A stretch of 64,000 bases of DNA from Zeugodacus cucurbitae (lineage: Eukaryota > Arthropoda > Insecta > Diptera > Tephritidae). This document shows, one piece after another, positions 1-13,439 of the stretch. The notes beneath the pieces were generated by a model that had not been told where the DNA came from, made no database searches, and was given only the letters and a program-made list of their open reading frames with translations. Positions within the stretch are counted from its first letter, which is position 1. Every line of letters begins with the position of its first letter. The stretch is from positions 5,022,001 to 5,086,000 of the forward strand of contig NC_071670.1 in the NCBI RefSeq assembly GCF_028554725.1, written 5' to 3'. A program made the translations under genes and the position numbers.

Positions 1-3000
1 AATTATAAAATATTTTGCGAAAATAAAGAAATATTTTGAAGAAATGTGTATAGTATAAAAATAATTTTAAAAAAATTTCATTGACAAAAAATAATTTTGA
101 AAAAATAAAAAAATATTATTTAAAAATAAAAAAATATTTTTGAAAGTTTCCAAAATAAATAAAATTTGGTGTAAAAATTTTTCTCTTTATACTTAGAAAT
201 ATTTTTGAAGAAATGTGTATAGTATATAAAAAAATTAAACATATCCTGCTTTTGAAATCCATTATTAATAAATATGAGTAACATAAAGTTAAAATATGAA
301 AGTTCCCGCCATATATAAGTATTATATAGAATTCGAACACACAAATGTAAATACATTTGTCTGTATGTATGTATATCTCTTCATAGATTTATTCATGTAT
401 CCATAATGCAACTAAGCACCCTTTCAAACTCATTGCCAGCAACGCCTGGGTGTTGGTCAGTGTTAAAACAAAAATACATTAAATCACCGCTGGCAAGCGA
501 AGACCTCATAAATCATATTATCGCCACAACACAACAACAATACTAAATACAAATTATCCCCACTGCACTTTTACTGTAGCGAAATTTTTCCATAGAAATC
601 GTTTAAATTTGAAAATAAAAATATGGAAAAACTACTAAAGACTTTAACAATATGAAAAATGCAATAAAAGTAAGACCAAAGCATCGAACTCAGTGAAAGA
701 GAAGAGAAAATTCTGATTATCAGCAGCAGCGACTAACAAAGGCAAATGACCAAACTTGGCTCGCAGCACATAGCACATACTTGTATGCATACAGAAATGC
801 ACTGAAAACAAAAAAATATATTTAAAGCAATAAAAATAAGTTATAAATAAGAGCCAACATTCACCTGAAGCGCTATAAAAGTAACAACAAAAAATAAAAA
901 CTTTTTTTTTCACCCAAAAGACTTAAAAATGCGGTTCGAAAGTGCAGTTGAAAAGTTGAAAGTGAAGGCACTCAGCAGCAGCAGCTTATGCACTGATATG
1001 CACATGTACATATGTAAATATGTGTATATGTAAATGTTTTGTCCACTTTTCATCGTCGCCGCGTCGCCAGCGCGGCTGCTCTCATGCACTCCATGCCACG
1101 ATGACCTTAATTTGCTGTTGATGTTGATGTAGCGCTTGAGCACTTGAGTGCTTGAGATGTTGATGAGGCTGATCAGCGTGTCGCATACTACTTTTGTTAT
1201 TTTGTTGTTGTTGTTGTTGTTGTTCTCATTTTTATTGTAATTTAGTTTGGCTTACTTTAGTTGACAGTCAACGAGTTGTAATTTCGGTTACTTTTGGGGG
1301 AAAATGTTTAGTGTTGTTGAAGTGCTTGAGGGTGTTGAAGGAAAGGAAGATAGAGTGAGAAGGAGAAGAAGAAGAAGAAAGAAACAGAGAGTGATATAAA
1401 AAATTTGGTTTTGCGGTTTAATGAACGCGTGAGATATTTTTAGGTGAAAATATGTAGCTATGGCAGCTTATACTAGGCTTATTTTTATTTTCTTTAAAAA
1501 ATTATGATTTTTGAAAATGTAAAAAACTTGAAAATTCGGAAAATTTTTTTTTTGGAAAAACGAAAAAAAGATAATTAAAAAAAATTAGAATTTTTTAATA
1601 TTAAAAATTTATTTTATTAATTTCTTTAAATTTATTTTTTATTTTTAATTTTCTTTAAAAAATTATAATTTTCTAAAATGAAAAAAATAACTTGAAATTT
1701 CGAAACAAAATTATTTGGAAAAACGAAAAAAGATATATAGTAAAAAAATGGAGTACGAAAAATAATTCGGAAAACTAAAATTTCCTCAATAATTATAAAA
1801 AAAATTAATAAATTATTAATTAAATATAAAATATTTTTTGAAATTTGGTTTCACTTAAAAATACAAATTTTGTTGAAATAAAATTAAAAAATTCAAAAAT
1901 ATTTTTAATAAAAATTTATATTTCGAAAAAAAAATTATAAAAACCAGAATTTTTGAATTTTTTTTTCGGTTTAGAATTTTATAAAAAAAATGTTTGGATT
2001 TTTTAAATAGTTTTTTAACCAAATTTAACCAAAAAATATATTAAAATTTAAATAAAAAAAAGAGTTTTTTTTTATAAAAAAATTAGTTGCAAATTTTTTA
2101 CTAAATTCACACTCAAAAATATTTCACTTTAATCGCACTAATCCATCGCATTACTATAATCCACAATCACATTAAGTAAAACAAAAACACGAATAATCAT
2201 GTAGTTTTTAATACAAAAATCACATACTCGAAAGTAAAAACAAAAACTAATATTCCCCACTGACCAACTGCCGCCACACACACACACACTTGATTTATTC
2301 TAATTTATGCAATTTGCTTTGTTTTCATTCTCATATTTGCTTCCTACTTTTTTTCTCCTTCGCTTGCTTTAATTGCCGTTTTCACTTTATTACATGCATC
2401 CCCATAAATATTTATGTGTTTGCATGTATGTGTGTGTGTAATGGCTCTTCTTGGCCGCCTTGCCGAATTTGCTGTTTTCGGCGCTGCTGCCATTGAACTT
2501 CATTCGTAGCGAAAGTGTTCGCCAAATTGGTTTGTGATGATTTTGCGTATTTTTGTTGTTCATGTTTTTGCATTTCTTTACATTTTTTTGAACGATGATT
2601 AACCTTTTAATTTCAAAAGCGGATTTGTATGGTGGCTTGTCGTGTCTTCTGGATTTCTTATTAATTTTTTTTTTTGGATTTCATGTTCCGATATTTATTT
2701 TTCAAATCAGAGCAATGTTTGGTTTTTAGATGATGCAAATTTTATCATATTTTTTTTTTAATTTAGAAGAAGAAAGTTGTTTAAGGTTAAAAAAACAGCT
2801 AGGAATTTTTGAATGTTAGGAGTTTAAAATTTTATAATTTTTTTAACACAAAAATTTGTCTCACTTTGACTTAATTGCCATACAAAATACTTAAAAAAAT
2901 TATATATATTTGATTAAAATTTATTTTTAAATTGTAAAAAATTTAAATTCAAATGTATTTTAACATTTTTTCGATAATTTTTTATTTTAAAAATATTCCA

Positions 3001-6000
3001 TTTCTAATTATTTAAAAAAAAATATTTTATTTTTATTTTATTTTTCAATTCTAATTATTTTAAAAAATTAGAAAAAAAATTATTTTAAGAATAAGTTTTA
3101 TTTAATTTTTTTTTTGTTTTTTAGCAAACATTTTTTTTTTTAAATTATACTTTCTGTCTTTTACGCATTAAAAAATTCAAAAATATTATTTAAATCACTT
3201 CAATATCACCCGCACTTCAAAACTCACCACTCAAAGCACGCTTAATTGAAGATGCTGCCGCTTATTTCATTATCATATTTGAGCTCATCCGAATTTGGAG
3301 CAACACACTCAAGTGTTCACAGCAGCATCACTTGCAAATTGAAATCGAGCTTTAATAATATTTATTGTATGTAGTCTAAAAGGCGGCTCACTTCTTTTAT
3401 TCTTCATGTCCGAGAAACCACGAAATTCGCCACACTTTTCACACTTGTCTTTCCTCAATGCGCTCCATCTTTTGGCTGTTCTTAAACGCGCACACTTTAA
3501 TGAGCGTTTCTCTGCGGTCAAGCTTGGTCGTAGTCTTGGCGCTTTTGTTGCTTCCGCTATTGGTGTTGTTGTGCTTGTCTATGCCGGTTTGTGTGACTTT
3601 CTCGCTTTTTATGGTCTTTTCCGTTGTTGCCAAGTTTTTTTCGTTATTTATTGTAATTTTCAGATTTTTATGATTTTTGTTTGCTTGTCACATGCTTCTT
3701 AAGTCGCATGCTTTACTGATAAATAGAGATGGTGTTCTAATTTTAAGTGCTTTATGAAGAATTTTGTCAGAATTTTTAATAAATATTTCTTTTAACATTT
3801 ATTTAATTTAAAAAAATTTAATTTCTGTTTTTGTCAATTTTTATTTTTTTTAGAACTATTTTTCTGAAGAAGTTTTTTCGGATATATTTAGAATTTTTTA
3901 AAATGTTTTTTTTTTATTAAAAAAAAATTTCATTTTTACTTTTCTTCCAACTTTCTCAATAATTATTTTTTTATTATATTTCAAATATTTTTTATTTATT
4001 TTTTGTAAAGTTTTATATTTTTGATTTTTTTATAAACTTTAATTTGTGCTATTTTCCTCAAATTTTTTTTTGTTGTATTTTTATTTATATTTTATATATT
4101 TATATATATATATACTTTAAAATAATTTTTTTTTAATTTATTTTTTTATTTTTTTAATATTTTTCTTTGTATTTTCGTCAGCTCTTATTAATAAATCTAT
4201 TTAAATATTTAAATTTTATATACAATATTTAACAAAATTCGTTAAATTTACCTATCTTAAACCACATTTTTGTTCTTACACCCAAATTCTATATAAAAAG
4301 TTTATAACCGTAAATTGCTTTGTAGCCAGTGCTACTTTTATTGATCTTAAATTGCTTTCTAATGCCCATATTTTCATAATATACCACAAAAAATCATATA
4401 AACAAGTACAGTTACTCATATAATAACCCACACACCTCATCTTTATTATCCCACACACCTAACAAATCGCCCAAACACTTGTCACATTCATTCTTACCGC
4501 CAATAAATCTGTTTTTCTATGTCAAACTCATTGTTGTTCTATTAATGTAATCCGCTTAGCCGCATTCAATGTCGACTTTGCTATACTTCACTGTGCGCCA
4601 ACTTCATAGAAAATATTTTTTTTTCATAAAAATATTATTTTCATTGTTGGCTGGTGAAATTTTTCCCGGAATATTTTTTCTCAATTTTTTTTTTATTATT
4701 TTTTATATTTTTTATTGTTATTTTTTTTGTAATTTTAAATTTTTTTTATTTTTTTTTTTAAATTTTCTAAATTTTTTCCATCTCATATTCTCCATCACTC
4801 TAGAAAATCACCGCAAAACCGCATAAAATCAATTTCTATACACGAAAATCATATCACAGTTTACTGTTAATTCCCTTTGTTGGCACTCCATCGCGGTGCC
4901 TTACCAGCTCTCCATCTATGCATTGTTTATTTTGCGCATTATTGTTATTGTTGATTTCGGTCTTTATGCTGCCGCCGCCGCGTATTGATGGCATTAGAGC
5001 AGGCCAGTTGTCTACTGAGCACACTTCTTTGCTTCATTTGAAATGTGTCAGCATTTGTTGTTGTTGCCTTTGTTTTTTTATTTGCCTAAGCGATCTGTGT
5101 CTGTCGCTCGTCTTCTTCAATCAACCTTATAACCCACTTTTTATAGCAATTTTATTTAATTTTCTCATATTCGTGAGACATTATTTCGCCCGTTTTTTGT
5201 ATGGTTTAGTCCGATTTGCACGGTGATTTTCAAAAAATTATTTACAAATTTTTTGCGGTGTGTGATTTTTCGGATCTCGTGTACTGCTTTCTTTTTTTCT
5301 CAATGGCGTCATTTGGTTTAATTGTTTGGCTTAATGGAGGAAATTTAGAATTAGATGGCACGAAGTTGGATTTCTCTTTGTTAAATGATATGGCTTGTGT
5401 TTAGAACTGGAAAAAAAAATTAAAAATTTTATTTTTTTTATTCATGATAAAAAATAATACTAACTTTAAAAATTTAAATATTTCTTAATTTTTTTTTGCA
5501 TATTTTACAAAATTATTTAAAATTGTTTTTATTTTTTTAATTTTTCTCAAAACAATTTTTTTTTCAAATATGTTTTAATTTTTTTAATGTTCTCAAAATT
5601 TTAAATTTTTTTATAATTTTTTTTCAAATAGTTTTCGAAATTTTTTTTAAATTTATTTTATTTTCTCGAAATTTTTTTCAATCAAAAATTTAATTACACA
5701 CATTTTTCTCCGTCCCTCAAACCTCATTTTAAACCTCCAAAGCTGCATAGTAAGTTTGCTTAACGGTTTCTGCTGCCTTTGCTAACCACATAAGGGACTA
5801 ACTCCATCGATTCCATCATTACTACTTTACATTTTAGCTTCTTTTTTACTCTACGCTAAAAGAAATTCCTCCAACAACATCTTCACTAAGCAGCTGACCT
5901 AAGCTGACCTGAATTGCAGACTTTACATTACCAGTTAGTTAGTTGGTTAATGCCACATTGCATGCAACAAACAGCAGCGTGCAATTCAGGTCATGAGCAA

Positions 6001-9000
6001 GTCATTACACATACATACAAAGGCATTTACACCCACCATTGCGCTGAAGAATGCAATTTATTGACAATGTTGCAAGCCACATTGAGAACATGTTGCAAAG
6101 TTTTTCGCCTACATTTCTTTTTTATTGTATTCTAATGGGTTTACAAGCACAACAACAACTGGCAACTGCCACTGCACAACGTTAATGCAATGGGAAGCGC
6201 TAAAGAAAGCTTGAACCATCGTGCACGCTCGACAATCACGTCAATCACGGCGCCATTGTTTGCATACTAAATGCCAAATAAAGAAATAGCAGCTGTAAAC
6301 GGAAATGAAGGGCGTAAAAAAACAAACAAAATTTATCATTCTTTGGTGAAAAGGTGTAAAAGTAATTTTTTCAAATTTTTCATTACAGATATTAATTAAT
6401 TTTTTTTTTTTCAAAATTTCTTTTTTAAAGTCTTTATTGTATAGAAAATAAAAAAAATTAGAATATATCAGAAAATAAATAAAGAATTATATTTTAAAAT
6501 TATTTCTGAAATTATTTGTTTAAAATCCTTTTTTAAATTTTTTATTCATCAGAAAATATTTTTTTATCACAAATTTTTAACCCAAATAATTTTTCGATTC
6601 ATCAGAAATTTTTCTATAACTTCTTGCTAAGAAATTAAAAAAAAATATATTTTTTTGCTTTTTTGAGATTGTATTTTTTATATTTTTCAAAATTTTTATT
6701 TTTTTAAGTTATTTTTAATTGATTTTAAAGAATTTAGAGAGAAAAAATTAATATTTTGATGTTTATTTTAATTCTAATATTTTTTTTTACCAAATAATTA
6801 AAAAATTTTTCATAAAGAAATTAGAAAAGAAGAAATTTCAAGAAGATGTAAAAAAATATTTGCTATAAATAATAATTTTTTTTCTAATACTTGACTTTTT
6901 TTACTGAATTTAATATATTTTTTATTAAATATTTTTTTATAATTTAAATTTTTTCAATAATTTTATTTTTTCTAAATTATTATTATTTTTTTTTTTATAA
7001 GTTAATTATTCTGATTTTTTTTTATTTCGAAATGAATCCTTTTTTAATTTTCTCAAAATATTTTCTTAATTTCAATTTCAATCCATTTATTTCACTCGCT
7101 CCCCATTCATACAAATGCAAATCACTTTAGTTATGCGCTGAGTAAACCATAAAATAAGCCACTGGAACAACAACAACATTGAATTATTGTCAACGAAAGT
7201 AGACAAATGTCGCCGTGAGGCATTGAAATTTAGCTACGCGACATACAAATAAATTTATGTACACATCTAAATATATCTGCATACACACACTTACGTACTT
7301 ACATTTACATAAATTTCTGCCTTGCAATCAGTAGTCAGCGATCGTTTGCTGCTGTGAAAGTGTTCTCATTTCACCAGCGCCAACGAGACTAGTTTCCATA
7401 ATTTACTATAGCAACGCTGATAATCAAAATAAATACCAACACACACACACACACGTTTATGCACGTGTAAATATGTATATTGTTTCACTCTTACCATTTC
7501 ATTTGAGTGAAATGTCAACGGTAACTGTAGCAATGTATTTTATTGCGGCAATTAAATGTATTTAAAGTAATTTTATTTAATTGCGAAAAGTAGACATCTG
7601 AAGCGGACCGAACTGGAAAGTTGAAAATATACTTAAAATATATATGTATGTGCAGATATTGCTGAATTCTTGTGCGTATGTGTCACTCAGTTTGTTTTCA
7701 GGTCAAATGTCGTCTCACTTTCATGCGCATGCGTCACTGCCTATTTGTGTTTTGATGCTGAAAATCGTGACAAGTGAGCCAAGAAAAGCATTTTTTATAA
7801 AAATGTTTCGGATTACTAACTATTCAGCTTTTCAGTATTTTTAAAATTTTTTTCTTAATGTTTTTTCCAATTTTTTTTTTTAATTTCTCTATTGAACAGA
7901 AAATCAAATAAGTTTAGAATAATTAGAAAATATCAGATAGTAAAAAATAAATACATTTGAAATTTGTTTATTCTAAATAATTTTTGAAATTTTTTATTTA
8001 TCAGAAAATAAAAAATAAAATTTTCTAATATTATATTATAATTAAATTATTATTTCTATTATAATTAAAAAATTTTTTTTGTATTTTTTTTTTTAATCAA
8101 TATTTTATTTATTTATTTTTTAATTTCTTTATTCATAAGAAAATACAAAAAAAAAACAATTTATATATATTTCTTTTAATTTTTTAATACAAAAATATAT
8201 ATATTTTTTAATTTTTTTCGGAAAATTTTATCTATTTCTATTTTAAATCAGAAAATTAATAAATATATTTTTTAGTTCTTTTACAGTAAATAACTTTTAA
8301 ATTTTTGATTCATCAGAAATATAAAAAATATAAATAAAAAATAAATTACGAATATTTAATTACAAAAAATTTTAAAAGTATTTCATTTGAAAAATAATAG
8401 ATTTTTAAATGAAAAAATTAAATGTTTTTTCTATATGTTTTTCTATAAATTTTATTTGCTTATTATTATTTTTTTTGCCGAACCATAATACTTTTTTAAA
8501 TTTTTTTTTTACATTTCTCCTTCAACAATATATTGTTTATAACATCTTCACCAGCATATTCCCAAGACAAATTGCTTTTATTACTTGTGCTACAAGCAAA
8601 ATAGAAAAAAAAAAATACTTCAACACTTTTCATAGCTTTCTCGTGACATCAGCATTAATATGGCACATTGGCGCAAGGCAAACAAAGCTACTTACTGATA
8701 TTTCCTTTGCAACTTCTAACTTTATTTATGGCGGAAAAACATTGTAGCTTTATGTTGCACGCCATGTTGCATGAAAATCGTGGCTAAAGCGACTATGTGG
8801 CGCGTCTGTGAGGCTTAAATATATATTTTAGAATTTTAAATATAGAAATATATATTAAAGTAGGTAGGTAAATATGGATACAAGCATGTTAGGGGGTAAT
8901 ATATATGTACATATGTATATATTTCTCTATACAAACATATTGTTTCAGCATATATATATCCGCTTATCTTTATATATAAATATATATGTATATATCTAAA

Positions 9001-9960
9001 TGTGGTTTTCGTTTTTGCCTTTGCTCATATGCCAGCAAATTTGACCCACTTCCAATTGCATTCTGCTATATGAGCTCATATGTTTGCTTGTTTGTTGTTG
9101 TACATTGTCTTGCATGCGATTCCAACGCGATAAACTAAAGACTTAAGACAGCAACTTGTTTACATTGCTTGCAGATTTTTGTTTATTTCTTGAAATTCTC
9201 TTCACTCCTTCCATTTGTATTTGTGATTTTTGATTGATAAATTTTTGAGCTGAACTTTATTTTCGTATTTTTCTTTAACTTTTTATAAAAAAATATATAT
9301 AAAATTTTTTTAATATAATTATTTAATTTTTATATAAAAGATATTTTTAAATTAATTAATATAAATAATTTTTTTTTTCATATAAAATAGTTTACAGTAT
9401 GTTTAAAATAAGTTTACTATATTTTGCGACTTTCTGTTAAGCATTTTTTATTTAAATAAAAAATATTAAATTTCACAGTTTAAAAATGGAAAATTTTTTC
9501 AAAAAAAAGTAAATAATAAAAATTTAAAATAAAAACTAAATTTCTTTTCTGCTTTTCTTTATTAAAATTTTATTTTTTTCAAAATTTATTTTGTTTTAAA
9601 ATTTTTTAAATATTATTTTTATATTTTAATTTTTTTTTCAAATTATTTGTTTTATTGCCTGATCCTTCTTTTCAATTTTTACACCTTTTATATAATTTTT
9701 ATTTTTTTTTATAAATCATAAATTTTATTATTTTAATTTTCTTAACTTATTTATAATAACAAATTTATTTTGTGCGAGCAATTATATCACTAATCTTTAA
9801 CGATTTTCAACGATTTAATTCGTTTCTTAAATTTATTACTCCAAAAAAATTTTAATAATTAAAAAAATATATAAAAATTTTCCACAAGTTTTTTTTAATT
9901 TGACGTATTTTCTAAATTTTGTTACACAATTGATATTTTAGCGATTTGTTCGAAAATTAT
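1..9960. other. Non-coding, AT-rich sequence without recognised genes
   Basis: Extremely AT-rich tracts (about 1480-2130, 2680-3200, 3720-4250, 5400-5700, 6340-7080, 7840-8500 and 9280-9960) alternate with more balanced islands. The islands hold simple repeats such as (TTG)n near 1203-1225, (CA)n near 2277-2289 and 7438-7454, and TATATG/TATA runs near 8890-9000. Open frames here are short, often phenylalanine-rich products of poly-T, and match no family I know. No splice-bounded exon was found. Confidence 0.7.
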
Positions 9961-10430
9961 TGTTTTTATTTTTAATTTGTTGTCTAAAATTTTTTCTCCA
10001 AATTTTTTTTATAAAAACCAAATTGTTTTCCATTTATCAATTTTCATGATTTTCTCCGATTTTTTTTTTTAATTTTTTATAATTTTATTTTTTTATTTGT
10101 TTTATTGTTATTAATTTTATTGTTTTTATATTTAATTTGTTGTCTAAAATTTTTTCTCCAAATTTTTTTTATAAAAACCAAATTGTTTTCCATTTATCAA
10201 TTTTCATGATTTTCTCCGATTTTTTTTTTTTTAATTTTTTATAATTTTATTTTTTTATTTGTTTTATTGTTATTAATTTTATTGTTTTTATTTTTAATTT
10301 GTTGTCTAAAATTTTTTCTCCAAATTTTTTTTATAAAAACCAAATTGTTTTCCATTTAGTAATTTTCATGATTTTCTCCGATTTTTTTTTTACTTTTTTA
10401 TAATTTTCGAAATTTTCATTTTTTTGGCAT
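9961..10430. repeat. Three-copy ~160-bp tandem repeat in AT-rich DNA
   Basis: A block containing TGTCTAAAATTTTTTCTCCA and then ATAAAAACCAAATTGTTTTC starts at 9981, 10141 and 10303, giving periods of 160 and 162 bp. The copies are nearly identical apart from poly-T length, so the duplication is recent. The third copy breaks down after about 10400. Confidence 0.92.
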
Positions 10431-10658
10431 AACAAATTTTTTTATTTAAAATAATTCCGATATTTTTCCTAAACTTATTAATTAAAAAAAAAATTATTTT
10501 TAATTTTTTTTCTTTCTGAAATATTTTTTCTATTTATTAATTTTTATTTATTTACATTTATTTTTTTTACATTACTATTTTTACCACCTTTGCTTGACCT
10601 TTCTTCAAACAAGTGCACTTGCTCCAACCCATCCAATAAATGAACTGCGGCAAATGAA

Positions 10659-10679
10659 GTTCGTTGCTTGAGTCTTCCG
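10659..10679 (+). repeat. Dispersed CTTAAG-family word, copy 1 (+)
   Basis: GTTCGTTGCTTGAGTCTTCC followed by G. It matches the family consensus GTTYGTTGCTTAAGTCTTTT (then G) with a G at the centre of the CTTAAG core. Confidence 0.75.
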
Positions 10680-11944
10680 TTTGCTTAGTGCCTTTGATGA
10701 TTTTGTTTTTTTTTTTCGTGTATGCTTTCATGTTTCATTTTTAAACTTTTGTTGTGCGCACTGCCACCGCCGCCACCAATAACATGTTGCATGCAGGAAG
10801 TGCATGCAGCACAATAATTACACAAGTAAGCGCACAGCAGTCATTGCCACGCCTCATACACACACAGGCCACTTTCTTGTGTGTTTTTGTTGTTATTTTA
10901 TTGCTTTTTTGTTGTATTTGCTTGCTCTTGTTGCTCGGCAAGAATATCAGTTTGCCATTAAATATAATTGCCGTACATATTTTCCCAGTTTTTCCGAACG
11001 CAAAAGATTTTCCTGCTGTGATATGCTTTTTGCTGGCTCTCATAAAAGAAATGCAAACAACAACAATAAAAACAAAAACAAATACGAGCACAACGCAGTT
11101 GATATGCTGCCATAATATTTTTGCTTTTGGCGCACCAAGTGTCCCAGTGTCGATGAAGCTGAGCGGCATTTCTAATGCTTTTTAATTAAGTGCAACTCTG
11201 TAGTTATGTGTGTGTGCGTGTGTCAAGAATAGCTGCCGGGCAAACAGGTTGCACGCTGTCGGCAGCTGTGCGCATTGCATGGCATCAACAGCTCATTACG
11301 GTCAACTTTGCCGCCTCAGTGTGCAAGTGTTTACATGTGTGTATGTGTGCGTGTCGTGCTGTCAAGAAAGTTGTGCCGTTATGTTCTGATTTCGATTCTC
11401 GATCAAGGCTTGCAGCTTTCTTGACATCAACAGGTTGATCGTCCGCTTGCTCGCTTTATGCCTGTGGCAAGTCACAGTAGCACATCGCGCCATTGCCACA
11501 GCGAGGCTATCATTACGCAGCAGGTTTGGCAGCAAAATGCAACAAAAACAACAAAAAGAGAAACAGGAAAGCATTTGAAAAAAAGTGGTCATTGATTGCT
11601 ATGCGCTTTTGTGGCCGCCTGTGGTGTGCGTTTGTTGTTGCATTTTTCATTAAAGTGGCAACATGTGTCAGTTGCTCGCTGCCTCAACGCCAAATTAAGA
11701 TGCAGCATCACCAAGCAACAGCGAACGCTTCTTCGGTCGCTTCGATGGCTTCTGCTGGCGGTTGCCACAAGTAGCTTCCTACACTTGCAATGCTTTGCTG
11801 TGCTCACCTTAGCAATTTTCTAATGCCTTTTTGATGCGCTGACACTGATTGCATGACGCTTTTCTGTTGTTATTGTTGTTGTTCGTCTATTTTGGCTGTA
11901 AGTGAGCCAGTTAGTTTGCTTTGTGCGCCATTCAGAGAATGAAA

Positions 11945-11965
11945 CGAAAGACTTAAGCAACGAAC
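11945..11965 (-). repeat. Dispersed CTTAAG-family word, copy 2 (-)
   Basis: The + strand reads CGAAAGACTTAAGCAACGAA followed by C, a near-exact reverse complement of the family consensus, within otherwise unrelated sequence. Confidence 0.8.
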
Positions 11966-13137
11966 CTGCTTAACTCTGTTAATGTGGATGGGGAGGGAAA
12001 TGCTACACCGCGTAGGTCATATATTTGATGAGGCGAGAAAAAAATTTTTGATGAAAAAGTAGAATATTATTTAAAAAAAATTAAAAAATTAAAACAATAT
12101 ATTTAAAAAAAATATTTAAAAAAAAATTTGACACAAAATTTTTAAGTAAAAAACTATGAAAAAAAAGATATTTGATGACTTGTAAAAATATTTTCTATCA
12201 AAAACTAAAAGGTATTAAAAAACAAATTTTTAAATGCATAGAAAAAACATTAAATAAATCCAAAAATTGTCTTAACAGTTAAAAAAAAATTTTTCTTATT
12301 TGTTAAAAAAGAAACTTTTTAAAATTTTCATAAAATGTTTAATATTAAAAAATATATAAAAAAAATTTGGTATTAAAACGTTGTATAAAAAATTAATTTA
12401 AAAATTTGTATTTTTATCTTTTATAAAAATTTTTAATATTTAAAAATATGTAAAACAATTATTGGAATTAAAACGTTGTATAAAAAAATATAAAAAAAAA
12501 ATGTTTGTAAAAATTTTTAATTTTGTTTATATTTTTTTAAATAAAAAAAGAAAATGTTTAAAAAATTGTTAAAACAATTTTTGTATTTAAAATGTTGTAT
12601 AAAAAAATTATTAAAAAAATTTAAAAAATATATATTTTTTATACAAATTTTAATTTTTTTTTTATATTTTACTTAATGGAGAATTATACTTTTCAAATTT
12701 TGTTTTAAATTTATTAAATTAAATTATTTTAAATCACTTTTTTTTTCAAATCCTGAAAACTCAATCCCCCACCATTCACTGCATAAATCAGTTAGCAAAC
12801 GATATAATGCGACTACAATTGTTGCCACAAAATGTGCCAGCCTGCCTACATACACTGCATCCTAGCATCGCGTGCAATAAACATTTACTTAACAGCTTCC
12901 ACGCGTGTAAAGTTAATAGCACAAAATTGCTGAGCAATTTAGGTGTTGCTGCAGCCTAATGGAGTTGGCGAATGAACTTATTTTTATGGCTGACAGCCAG
13001 CCATCAATGTGCTAATGTAGTGGGCCGAGTGTGTGTGAAAGCCTTAAAAGGTGGAAAGGTTTATAGAACTCCGGTTAAAAATAGTTTTATATACCTCAAT
13101 TTGAATATGATGGACAGTGATGGAGTTGAAGTGGCAA

Positions 13138-13388
13138 GTACGTTGCTTGAGTCTTTTGAATTTAGATAGATAATTAAAGAATACGTTAGGATTGAACAAG
13201 TTTGTTGCTTAAGTCTTCCGTATTTTGAAATATCGATAAGAAATGCGTGTATATGATCAAGTACGTTGCTTGAGTCTTTTGAATATAGGTTATCGGGCTT
13301 GATCACGTTTGTTGCTTAAGTCTTTTGATATTGGAAGATGTTTAGAAAATTACTTAAGAATGATCAAGTTTGTCACTTAAGTCTTTTG
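13138..13388 (+). repeat. Five-copy tandem cluster of the CTTAAG-family word
   Basis: Copies begin at 13138, 13200, 13261, 13307 and 13368, so spacing is 62, 61, 46 and 61 bp. Each reads close to GTTTGTTGCTTAAGTCTTTT, and most are preceded by GATCAA and followed by GAAT or TATT. The sequence between copies is poorly conserved. A decayed sixth unit may lie near 13460. Confidence 0.88.
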
Positions 13389-13439
13389 AATTTATGCCGA
13401 TTATTGAGGAAAAATTTAAAAATAATCGAAGATTTTATT

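Larger units (their letters stand above)
10431..13130. other. Non-coding island (10.6-12.0 kb) between AT tracts
   Basis: The island at 10600-11990 is more balanced in base use, rich in TGC, CAACAA and TTGTTG. It carries overlapping open frames of about 140 codons on both strands (10741-11185). Their products are rich in Cys, Thr, Leu and Val strings, show no domain, and mirror each other, so I do not call them genes. It could be a conserved regulatory island. The stretch 12040-12740 is almost only A and T. Confidence 0.6.

Noticed and set aside
9126..9150. Possible extra CTTAAG-family word (CTAAAGACTTAAGACAGCAA)
   Set aside because: It shares the core but carries an insertion and several mismatches, so I did not count it among the eleven copies.
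10741..11185. Overlapping ~140-codon open frames on both strands
   Set aside because: They mirror each other, are rich in simple strings from CAACAA/TTGTTG DNA, and show no domain, signal or splice context that would favour one strand.
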